A DNA stretch of 14,293 bases from Vulcanimicrobiota bacterium. Its GTDB lineage: Bacteria; Vulcanimicrobiota; Vulcanimicrobiia; Vulcanimicrobiales; Vulcanimicrobiaceae. The first letter of the stretch is position 1, and each line of letters starts with the position of its first letter. The notes beneath the pieces were generated by a model. The model did no database searches. It was not told the origin of the DNA and saw only the letters and a program-made list of their open reading frames with translations. This document shows positions 6,110-12,929 of this stretch, in pieces. The translations under genes and the position numbers were made by a program. The stretch lies in assembly GCA_030038335.1 (NCBI GenBank), contig JASHPC010000027.1, positions 1 to 14,293 of the forward strand, written 5' to 3'.

Positions 6110-7632
6110 TCGTTCTCGATTTCGGCGCGCAATACAGCCAGTTGATCGCGCGCCGAGTTCGTGAGCTCGGAACGTTCTGCGAAATCCTGCCGTATGAAAC
6201 GCGGTGGGATTCGCTTTCTCAGCAGCCCTCTGCCGTCATTTTGACGGGCGGGCCGGAGTCGGTGACGGTGCCGGGATCGCCCGACGTCGATCCAGCGGTG
6301 CTGCAAAGCGGTGTCCCGATCCTCGGCATTTGCTACGGCATGCAGTTGCTCGCGCGCGAGTTCGGTGGTGAGCTCGTAAAGCTCGACCGTCCGGAATACG
6401 GCCCCGCGATGCTAACCGTTACGGAGTCGCGCTCGCCGTTCTTTGCGAGCGTTCCCGAACGCTCGCGCGTTTGGATGTCGCACGGCGATTCCGTCGTACG
6501 CTTGCCGCCGGGCTTTGCGGCACTTGCGTCGACCGAACGGTGCAAGGTTGCGGCGATGGGCGACGCGCAGCGGCGCATCTACGGCGTGCAGTTTCATCCC
6601 GAAGTCGCGCACACCGAGTACGGCCGCGCGATGTTAGAGAACTTTCTGCGTCGCATCGCAGCGCTGCCGCCGGACTGGGGGATGGAGTCGTTCGTGGAGA
6701 CGGCGATCGAGGATATTCGCGAGCGCGTTGGCGGCCGTCGCGCGATCTGCGCGCTCTCCGGTGGCGTCGACTCGGCTGTTGCGGCGACGCTGGTCGCGAA
6801 AGCCGTCGGCGAACAGCTCACGTGCGTTTTCGTCAATCACGGCTTGCTGCGAAAAAATGAAGTAGAAGAGGTCGTGGGTGCGTTTCACGACGTCTTGCAT
6901 CTCGACGTTCGCGTCGTCGACGCGCGCGAGCGATTCTTGCACGCACTCGCCGGAGCCGAGGATCCGGAACGAAAGCGCGTCATCATCGGTCACGAGTTCA
7001 TCCGCGTCTTCGAAGAGGCTGCAGCCGACGTGCCGGGCGTCGAGCTGCTCGTGCAAGGGACGCTCTATCCCGACGTCATCGAGTCGAAAACGCCGCAGAG
7101 CAAAGCCGGCCACAAGATCAAGTCGCATCACAACGTCGGCGGCTTGCCGGAAGAGATGCGCCTTGAGTTGCTCGAGCCGCTGCGCTCGCTCTTCAAGGAC
7201 GAAGTGCGTCGCGTTGGACGCGTGCTCGGCCTGCCGGAGTCGATCGTTGGCAGACAACCGTTTCCCGGCCCTGGGCTCGCGGTGCGCATCATCGGTGAAG
7301 TAACGCCCGAACGTCTGCGCGTCGTGCGCGAAGCCGATGCGATCGTGCGCCATGAGATCGATGCGGCGCCGCTCGATCCGCATCCGTGGCAGTACTTTGC
7401 CGTGCTGACTCCGGTGCGCAGCGTCGGCGTCATGGGCGACGGGCGCACGTACGCGAATCTCGTTGCCGTACGCGCCATTACGAGTGAGGATGGCATGACT
7501 GCCGATTGGGCGCGGCTGCCCGCGGATCTGTTGGAACGAATCTCCGCGCGCATCGTCAACGAAGTTCCCGGCGTCAACCGCGTTGCGTACGACATCACGT
7601 CGAAACCACCGGCAACCGTCGAATGGGAATGA
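6103..7632 (+). CDS. guaA: GMP synthase (glutamine-hydrolysing), apparent ATC start
   Basis: GuaA aminates XMP to GMP using ATP and glutamine. From ATC 6103 the product is 509 aa, in the normal size range. The N-terminal glutaminase domain has ILGICYGMQ (nucleophile C77) and GVQFHPEV (H165, E167). The ATP-pyrophosphatase domain has the P-loop ALSGGVDSA (SGGVDS 219-224). The C-terminal dimerisation domain ends with the classic GVNRVAYDITSKPPATVEWE. The expected beginning, V-V-V-L-D-F-G-A-Q-Y-S-Q, is encoded from 6103, but the only canonical start downstream is TTG 6142, which would cut off the first beta strand and has no SD. AAGGAG at 6091-6096 with 6 nt spacing makes ATC 6103 the best start, overlapping the tpx stop by 7 bp. 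A single-base sequence error (ATG read as ATC) would be an alternative. The single-chain form is bacterial rather than archaeal. Confidence 0.95.
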   Translation: MVVVLDFGAQYSQLIARRVRELGTFCEILPYETRWDSLSQQPSAVILTGGPESVTVPGSPDVDPAVLQSGVPILGICYGMQLLAREFGGELVKLDRPEYGPAMLTVTESRSPFFASVPERSRVWMSHGDSVVRLPPGFAALASTERCKVAAMGDAQRRIYGVQFHPEVAHTEYGRAMLENFLRRIAALPPDWGMESFVETAIEDIRERVGGRRAICALSGGVDSAVAATLVAKAVGEQLTCVFVNHGLLRKNEVEEVVGAFHDVLHLDVRVVDARERFLHALAGAEDPERKRVIIGHEFIRVFEEAAADVPGVELLVQGTLYPDVIESKTPQSKAGHKIKSHHNVGGLPEEMRLELLEPLRSLFKDEVRRVGRVLGLPESIVGRQPFPGPGLAVRIIGEVTPERLRVVREADAIVRHEIDAAPLDPHPWQYFAVLTPVRSVGVMGDGRTYANLVAVRAITSEDGMTADWARLPADLLERISARIVNEVPGVNRVAYDITSKPPATVEWE

Positions 7633-7641
7633 ACGGCTAAC

Positions 7642-8904
7642 GTGCGCGTGCTCGTCATCGGAAACGGCGCGCGCGAGGACGCGCTTTCGTGGAGACTTGC
7701 CGCGTCGCCGTCGTGCGAGGCGGTGTTTGCCGCACCGGGAAACGCGGGGACGGCTATGCGAGGCGTGAATTGGGACGTGTCCGCGACAGACGGTCGCGCG
7801 CTCGCGCAACGGTGCATCGACGAACGCATCGATCTTGCGGTGATCGGTCCAGAGACGGCGATCGCGGCGGGCGTCGGCGATCGGTTGCGTGAGGCGGGGG
7901 TCGCGACGTTTGGGCCGGATCGCTCGTGCGGGCGCTTAGAATCGAGCAAGATCTTCGCGAAGCGCTTCATGGAAAGGCATGGCGTGCCGACTGCGCGCGC
8001 GAGCGTCGTCCACTCACTGGATGGCGCGTTTCGCGCGCTCGAGCATCACGGCGAGCGCGTTGCGATTAAGGCCGATGGGCTCGCGGCGGGCAAAGGCGTC
8101 GTCGTTGTCGACGATCGCGACGAGGCGAAAGCAACGCTTGCGCGTTGGTATGGCGCGGGGCACATTCCCGGGGGCGGAAGCGACGTTCTCATCGAGGAGC
8201 GTCTCGAGGGCCGTGAGGTCAGCGTCTTTGCGATCTGCGACGGCGAACGCTTTCTACCGTTTGGAAGCGCGTGCGATTACAAGCGTGCGGGCGACGGCGA
8301 TACCGGTCCGAACACCGGCGGCATGGGCGCGTACTCGCCGCCGCAAGGTTTCCCTGAAGACTTGGAAGCCATCGTGTGGGAGCGCATCGTAGAACCCGTG
8401 CGTCGTGGACTTCTGGCGGAAGGAGAACGCTACGTCGGTGTCCTCTACTGCGGCTTGATGTGGACGAGTGACGGACCTTACGTCATCGAGTTCAACGCGC
8501 GTCTTGGCGATCCGGAGGCGCAGGTGTTGCTGCCGCGCGTCGAAGGCGACGTGGCTGCGTTGTTGCACTCGGCGGCAACGGGAAGTCTGCGCGAAAGCAT
8601 TGCGTTCTCGAGCGACGCGTGCGTCGGCGTCGTGCTCGCGACCGCTGGGTATCCCGGTTCGTCGACGTCTCTGAGGGGGTTGCCGAAGCACGTCGAAATC
8701 GGCAGCGAATGCCGCATTTTCTGGGGCAACTCAGTCATCGGCGACGCGGGGATCGATGCTACAGGTGGACGAGTGATGACGGTAACGGCGACTGGCAGCG
8801 ACATTCTCGCGGCGCGAGAGAACGCCTACTCCGGCGTTCGAACGCTCGCGTCACAACTGGGCTCGCGCGATCTGACGTATCGCACCGATATCGCTGTAGG
8901 GTGA
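7642..8904 (+). CDS. purD: Phosphoribosylamine-glycine ligase PurD
   Basis: PurD is an ATP-grasp ligase that joins glycine to phosphoribosylamine to make GAR, step 2 of the pathway. The 420-aa product is of normal length and starts at GTG 7642, 9 bp after the guaA stop. Motifs are MRVLVIGNGAREDAL at the N-terminus, APGNAGTA (31-38), IKADGLAAGKGVVVV in the ATP-grasp B-loop region, GDGDTGPNTGGMGAYSPP, and EFNARLGDPEAQ for metal binding. Two small departures from consensus are visible: G-R-E-H-A reads A-R-E-D-A (His to Asp at residue 13), and EFN-V-R-F-GDPE-T-Q reads with A, L and A. The rest looks functional. It is the last gene of the + strand run. The 58-bp gap after it contains repeat copy 4 and leads into a convergent gene. 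Confidence 0.95.
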   Translation: MRVLVIGNGAREDALSWRLAASPSCEAVFAAPGNAGTAMRGVNWDVSATDGRALAQRCIDERIDLAVIGPETAIAAGVGDRLREAGVATFGPDRSCGRLESSKIFAKRFMERHGVPTARASVVHSLDGAFRALEHHGERVAIKADGLAAGKGVVVVDDRDEAKATLARWYGAGHIPGGGSDVLIEERLEGREVSVFAICDGERFLPFGSACDYKRAGDGDTGPNTGGMGAYSPPQGFPEDLEAIVWERIVEPVRRGLLAEGERYVGVLYCGLMWTSDGPYVIEFNARLGDPEAQVLLPRVEGDVAALLHSAATGSLRESIAFSSDACVGVVLATAGYPGSSTSLRGLPKHVEIGSECRIFWGNSVIGDAGIDATGGRVMTVTATGSDILAARENAYSGVRTLASQLGSRDLTYRTDIAVG

Positions 8905-8915
8905 AACAGGGTGTT

Positions 8916-8953
8916 GGTCCCTCGACTTCGCTTCGCTACGCGAGGGATGACAA
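8916..8953 (+). repeat. Dispersed repeat copy 4, intergenic between convergent genes
   Basis: The core is 8918-8952, in the 58-bp gap between the purD stop and the end of the convergent protease gene. It differs from copy 1 at two bases in the right arm (CGAGGGA instead of CTCGGGA). Those changes give a perfect 7-bp inverted repeat, TCCCTCG (8918-8924) with CGAGGGA (8941-8947), around a 16-base loop. A hairpin here could serve as a bidirectional transcript end, but there is no T-tract, so a terminator role is only a guess. Confidence 0.85.
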
Positions 8954-8962
8954 ACCGCGATG

Positions 8963-10549
8963 CTACATGCCGAAGCGGTCGTTGTAGCGCGCGTTGGGGA
9001 CGAGAAGAATGCGGCCGTGCGGGTAGTCGAGATAGAGATCGTAATATCGCAAGAAATCCTGACCTAGGAGGCCGTCGTAATCCTCGATCTCCAGCTTCGA
9101 TGGATCCTGAGTAAGAAAGAACAACCATCGTGGAAACGTCCAGGATGCGACGGTGACCGGGCCGAGGTCGACTGGACGATACGACACCTCTCCGCCTACG
9201 CCGGAGATGTCCCCGAGGAATGGCCACGCGGCTTCCATTTCGGTGCCGAGTCCTTGATCGACGAGCGCACCCGGGTGATTGCTCGAGAAACCGGAGAAGA
9301 GCAGGCTACGATCCGCGCCGGTGTCGACGATCAAGCGAACGTGTTCGGCGGGGCCGATGCGCGCGACGATCGATGGCTCTTGATCGTCGAGTGAGATCGG
9401 AATGGGAACGGCGTTTGGCGGAGGCACAAAGGTTTGCGGGTCGATCGCCTCGACCGTGCCGTCGGCATAGTCGATGTGCAGCACGACGGAGTCGATGAAG
9501 TCAAATCCGAGAAGACCCGCAACGGGTTTGTCTCCCGCGTAGCTCGCAAATGGAAGGCTCTCGACATGGACGCCGTGCATCGAGAGCGTGCCAATCGACA
9601 TCAAGGGAACGACCGCGTCGCTCTCGACGTACGCGCCCGCAGTGACTTCGTTGAAGTGGCCGCGTTCGGCGTAGTGGAGCGCTTCGATGATGCCGCGGTC
9701 GATCACGATTCCGGAGGCCCCGCTGTCGAGCTGAAGATTTACCGTGTGACCGTCCATCTGCACCGGCACGATGACGCGATCGTCAACGATCGTTGCCGGA
9801 ATCGTCGTTCGCGGCGTCGAGAACCCGACGATGCTCTTGCTCTGCGGAATCGCGATCGTCGAGGGGTCGACTGGCGAGCCGAGCTGCACGTCTTGCAGGC
9901 GCATATCCTGCTCTTGCCTCCCGTCGTCGATCGATGCGTGGATGTGCCACGGAAACGTCAAACCGAGCGTCGTGCGATAGTCGTCGTACGTGTACGTCGT
10001 CGTATGACCGGGATACCGTATGAAGCGCTCGTCGAGCAGCCACGTCGTCGCGTCGATGTAAAGCTGCTCGAAGACGCCCTTCGGAGGGTCGACTTCGACG
10101 ACGTACGCGTCAAACGGTTTGCTGACGCGTCCCGTAAGCCGGACGTATTGCTCGCCGTGCACCGCACCCATAGCGGCGTGCAACGCGCGATCGTCGACGG
10201 CCAAGCGTGTATGAACGCCGCTCTCCGTGAAGACTTCGCCGTTCGAGTTCATGTCCCAATCGCGCCCGTCAAAGGTGCCATACGACTCGCTCGAGTCTCC
10301 GAGCGTGCTATCGGTGCGCGAGTTCGTGCCGTCGACGATGTCGGTCTCCGTGCCTTGGAGATCGCCGTACGCGATCGTCCAATGCGTGAGGCTCGTCTCG
10401 GGGCGTCCCGTCGTCCACGTTCCCTGTGCGCGCTTGTAGGCGGCGAGAACGGAGTTGAGATCCGCGGTGCGCGATTGCGCAAGTGACATGTGCGCCGGCG
10501 CTAAGCAGAGGAGAAGAAGCGCGACGAGTACGGCGCTAGTGCGACCCAT
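8963..10549 (-). CDS. Exported protein with two retropepsin-like aspartic protease domains
   Basis: This 528-aa protein has a clear signal peptide (VLVALLLLCLAPAH, cut near A24). Residues about 30-235 form a beta-rich region with the pattern YDDYR-TTLGLTFPWHIHA near 188-205, reminiscent of LolA-type lipoprotein-carrier folds. Two consecutive aspartic protease-like units follow. The first has NLQLDSGASGIVI (D275-S276-G277) and GLLGFDF (345-351). The second has RLIVDTGADRSLLF (D409-T410-G411) and GLLGQDF (493-499). Both units keep the pattern hydrophobic-D-(S/T)-G-A and the later hydrophobic-hydrophobic-G of the gag-type aspartyl protease family. Two units on one chain could pair into one active site, as in pepsin, instead of needing a homodimer. 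It is the downstream gene of a two-gene minus-strand unit and overlaps its paralogue by 14 bp. The substrate is unknown. It should act in the periplasm or outside the cell. Confidence 0.85.
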   Translation of the reverse strand: MGRTSAVLVALLLLCLAPAHMSLAQSRTADLNSVLAAYKRAQGTWTTGRPETSLTHWTIAYGDLQGTETDIVDGTNSRTDSTLGDSSESYGTFDGRDWDMNSNGEVFTESGVHTRLAVDDRALHAAMGAVHGEQYVRLTGRVSKPFDAYVVEVDPPKGVFEQLYIDATTWLLDERFIRYPGHTTTYTYDDYRTTLGLTFPWHIHASIDDGRQEQDMRLQDVQLGSPVDPSTIAIPQSKSIVGFSTPRTTIPATIVDDRVIVPVQMDGHTVNLQLDSGASGIVIDRGIIEALHYAERGHFNEVTAGAYVESDAVVPLMSIGTLSMHGVHVESLPFASYAGDKPVAGLLGFDFIDSVVLHIDYADGTVEAIDPQTFVPPPNAVPIPISLDDQEPSIVARIGPAEHVRLIVDTGADRSLLFSGFSSNHPGALVDQGLGTEMEAAWPFLGDISGVGGEVSYRPVDLGPVTVASWTFPRWLFFLTQDPSKLEIEDYDGLLGQDFLRYYDLYLDYPHGRILLVPNARYNDRFGM

Positions 10550-12164
10550 GAATCATCTTGAAGAAGAGCGCGTTCGGCTTCACGATGAAGCGATCGTGCG
10601 GATAGTCGAGATAGACGTCGAAGAACTTGAGAAAGTCGAACCCGAGCGCTGCATCGACGGGCCGATCCTCGGTGAGATAGAGCGGATAGTTCGAAGCCAA
10701 GACGTTCGGCTGTTGAAAGTCGACGAGCCCGAAGTGAACGTCTTGAGGCTTCGCGCGCCACTGCTCGACCCGTTGCCCGAACGAGCCGTTGTTCGCAAAC
10801 GGAAGGTCTTGCTGGTCGACGTCGTCCTTCGAGCCGACGAACACGTCGGGATGCGCGGAGACGAAGGAGTCGAAGAACTCAGAGCGCACGATTTCGTTCG
10901 CAAGCAGCACGTCGTCGCTCGTGACGTCGCCGACTCCCATCGTGAAGAACGGAATGCCGTCGTCAAAATCGAGCGGATACGAATCGCCTCCTTGGATCGG
11001 ATCTCCGGCGTTGAACTGAAACGAGGGCATAACGTCGATGCGCCCATTGTAGTAGTCGATCTTCACGACGTTGTTGGCAAGAAAGTCGTAGCCGAGCACG
11101 CCGACGACCTTGATGTTGCTCGACCACTGGAAGTTAAACGGCATCGCCTCGATCGCGAGATTATTGAAAACGAGTGGACCTACCGTCGCCTGCGGCAGGA
11201 GCGTCTCGAACGCCTGCTCGCCGAGGCCCGGGAGGCTGTCCACCTGTCCGTAGGTGGGCAGGTGCATTTGATGCGCGACGTCTTCGTCGATGATGTTCTG
11301 GGCGACCGACGTGTCGAGCAGCATGTCGAGCCCGCGACCATTCACGACCATTCGGATGATAATCGTGCCGTCGTCGTACATCTGGGCCGGAATTTGCATC
11401 GTTACCTCGGAGTACGGCGCGTGAGGCGCGCTCGGCGGTTGCGCGAACTGCGCGGCGTCGATTGCAATGCCCGTTCGCATCGATGTGCGCACGTAGTCGT
11501 CGTCGAGCTGAGGCGGATCCCAGTCATCGTGGACGTGCCACGCGTCGGTAACGCCTCCCGTCGTGCGGAAATCATCGTAGAGACTGACGATACGATGGTC
11601 TCCGACGATCCACTCGACGCGGCGAATGAGGCTGCTCTTCACATCGTAAAAGATCCACTCAGGATGCTTGGCCGATGAGACTGTGACCTTGACGACGTAC
11701 GCTGGATCGCTTCCCTGCGTGATGCCGGCGACGCTTGCGTCGTTCTTCGGGTCGGCTGCGTCGTCGTTCACGCGCTCGGCGAAGAACGTTACGGAGTCCG
11801 TGTCTGTCGTCGGAGAGACGAAACCGTTGTAGTCGCGATGCCAGCGCTTGCCGCTGAGTTGGCCGTACTCTTCCGTGAAGGGGCCTCTCGTGACGATCGA
11901 GTGGTAGTCGGTTCCCGATCGCTCGAGATGGACGGTCCCGCTCATGCCGCTATCCGTATAACGCCAGTCTTCGATGACAGTATCCGGTCCAACCGGTTGT
12001 CCAACGGCCGCGTCGTGCGCTGCGAGGATCGCCGAAAGGTGAACGGTCGTCGGCGCAAGATTCGGCGGCGGCGCGTCGAGAGCCGCGTCATCCTTCGCGT
12101 TCGCTTGTATCGTTGAAAGCAGAAGTACCGCGGAAATGACGGCACTCGCGACGACTGCTCGCAT
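10536..12164 (-). CDS. Exported aspartic-protease-like paralogue with degenerate catalytic motifs
   Basis: This 542-aa paralogue of the following gene has the same layout: signal peptide MRAVVASAVISAVLLLSTIQANA, a beta-rich N-terminal region with YDDFRTTGGVTDAWHVH (near 196-212) matching YDDYRTTLGLTFPWHIH, then two retropepsin-like units. In the first unit the expected D-T-G is D284-T285-S286 (GLDMLLDTSVAQNII), followed by GVLGYDF (355-361). In the second unit the position of DTG reads A422-N423-E424, with RSEFFDSF aligning to RSLLFSGF, followed by ALGFDF near 506-511. With neither D-T-G intact it is probably not a protease and may bind, regulate or scaffold. The frame continues upstream to 12248, but the ATG at 12164 starts the signal peptide and is the sensible start. 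The end pieces FLKFFDVYLDYPHDRF and FLRYYDLYLDYPHGRI of the two proteins show they arose by duplication. Confidence 0.82.
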   Translation of the reverse strand: MRAVVASAVISAVLLLSTIQANAKDDAALDAPPPNLAPTTVHLSAILAAHDAAVGQPVGPDTVIEDWRYTDSGMSGTVHLERSGTDYHSIVTRGPFTEEYGQLSGKRWHRDYNGFVSPTTDTDSVTFFAERVNDDAADPKNDASVAGITQGSDPAYVVKVTVSSAKHPEWIFYDVKSSLIRRVEWIVGDHRIVSLYDDFRTTGGVTDAWHVHDDWDPPQLDDDYVRTSMRTGIAIDAAQFAQPPSAPHAPYSEVTMQIPAQMYDDGTIIIRMVVNGRGLDMLLDTSVAQNIIDEDVAHQMHLPTYGQVDSLPGLGEQAFETLLPQATVGPLVFNNLAIEAMPFNFQWSSNIKVVGVLGYDFLANNVVKIDYYNGRIDVMPSFQFNAGDPIQGGDSYPLDFDDGIPFFTMGVGDVTSDDVLLANEIVRSEFFDSFVSAHPDVFVGSKDDVDQQDLPFANNGSFGQRVEQWRAKPQDVHFGLVDFQQPNVLASNYPLYLTEDRPVDAALGFDFLKFFDVYLDYPHDRFIVKPNALFFKMIHGSH

Positions 12165-12264
12165 CTCATACCCCGCAGAAGACGTATGTGGCCCTTTCGC
12201 GCCAAAGCAAGCAATCTCCCACGAACAGGCGTTCGCGCCACGCTCCACGAAACGCCAGGACGCA
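12165..12264. promoter_or_regulatory. Divergent intergenic region between the protease pair and BI-1/purF
   Basis: These 100 bp separate two outward-facing transcription units and must contain both promoters, or at least the promoter of BI-1/purF if no upstream one is used. I see no convincing -35/-10 pair on either strand. A 9-bp direct repeat TTCGCGCCA occurs at 12196-12204 and 12232-12240, 36 bp apart, and could be a paired operator site. In GC-rich DNA this may be chance. Confidence 0.4.
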
Positions 12265-12927
12265 ATGCAGTACCAATATCAGCCGTCACAACAGCAGCTC
12301 GGCGCGCCGGCCGCCGCGACGCATTCCTTACTCGCGCAAGTGCTCGGAATCTCCGCGCTGGGATTCTGCATCACGGCGTTTGCGTCGTGGATGTTCTCTG
12401 GCGTTTCCTCGGGCGTCGGGCTTATCGCGATGCTCGTCGGCTTCGGACTGCTCTTCGGCTGCATGGCTGCGCGGAGAAACGAAGCGCTCTCGCTCGTCCT
12501 CTTCTACGCCTTCACGTTTTGCGAGGGACTCGGCATCGCACCTGTGGTTTCGCAGTATGCGCAGAGCGTCGGCTCCGGTGTCGTCGCCGACGCTGCGGTG
12601 ACGACGGGTCTTGGCATGTTCGCACTCGGTGCGATCGTCTACGCGACGGGCCTCGATTTGCGCCGCTTTCAAGGGTATTTGACGATGGCGCTCATGGGTG
12701 TCATCGTGCTCGGCGTCGTCTCGATGTTCGTGCGCTTCATTCATCCGCAACTGTATGCGTATCTCGTGCTCGCGATCTTCACCGCGTACGTGCTCATCGA
12801 TTTCGCGCGCATTCGCGCGGGCGGCGGAGGCGCGACGCCAGTGATGCTCGCGGTGAGCATCTACCTGGACGCGCTGAACATCTTTCTCGCGCTGCTGCAA
12901 ATTCTCGGAGGCCGCCGCAGGAGTTAG
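12265..12927 (+). CDS. BAX inhibitor-1 / YccA-YetJ family membrane protein
   Basis: This is a 220-aa integral membrane protein of the BI-1 (TMBIM) family. Bacterial members such as YetJ are pH-sensitive calcium leak channels, while YccA interacts with the FtsH protease. Seven hydrophobic segments lie at roughly 22-40, 50-69, 75-95, 108-128, 138-156, 162-180 and 193-214. The family hallmarks are FTFCEGLGI (83-91), VLIDFARIR (176-184, D179) and SIYLDALNIFLALLQILG (198-215, D202). The two aspartates correspond to the pair that senses pH in YetJ. I chose ATG 12265 because it has AGGA 4 nt upstream and gives the normal short Gln-rich cytoplasmic N-terminus; the longer open frame from 12136 would overlap the divergent gene. 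It is followed by purF after 2 bp, so the two are probably cotranscribed, a pairing for which I know no functional reason. Confidence 0.92.
   Translation: MQYQYQPSQQQLGAPAAATHSLLAQVLGISALGFCITAFASWMFSGVSSGVGLIAMLVGFGLLFGCMAARRNEALSLVLFYAFTFCEGLGIAPVVSQYAQSVGSGVVADAAVTTGLGMFALGAIVYATGLDLRRFQGYLTMALMGVIVLGVVSMFVRFIHPQLYAYLVLAIFTAYVLIDFARIRAGGGGATPVMLAVSIYLDALNIFLALLQILGGRRRS
12919..12923 (+). promoter_or_regulatory. Ribosome binding site of purF
   Basis: AGGAG lies 6 nt before the purF ATG, inside the last codons of the BI-1 gene. It supports coupled expression of the two genes. Confidence 0.75.
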
Positions 12928-12929
12928 CG

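Noticed and set aside
6142..6144. TTG as the guaA start codon.
   Set aside because: It would remove the conserved VVVLDFGAQYSQ start of the glutaminase domain and has no Shine-Dalgarno upstream.
6634..7809. Long minus-strand open frame across guaA.
   Set aside because: It is antisense to the clearly recognised GuaA and has a His/Arg/Asp-rich composition with no motif.
9434..11678. Long + strand open frames (9434-10486 and 10455-11678) opposite the protease genes.
   Set aside because: Their products are very rich in Arg, Val and Asp without any family motif. They are typical antisense shadows of GC-rich genes; the minus-strand proteins have signal peptides and protease motifs.
12136..12264. 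N-terminal extension of the BI-1 protein, and the matching 28-residue extension of the divergent protease-like protein (12165-12248).
   Set aside because: The two extensions overlap each other on opposite strands, are not hydrophobic or conserved-looking, and would displace a clean signal peptide and the usual BI-1 N-terminus.
12165..12264. A possible minus-strand sigma70 promoter with TTGCTT and ATACGT spaced 17 bp apart.
   Set aside because: Both boxes match the consensus too poorly to support a call.
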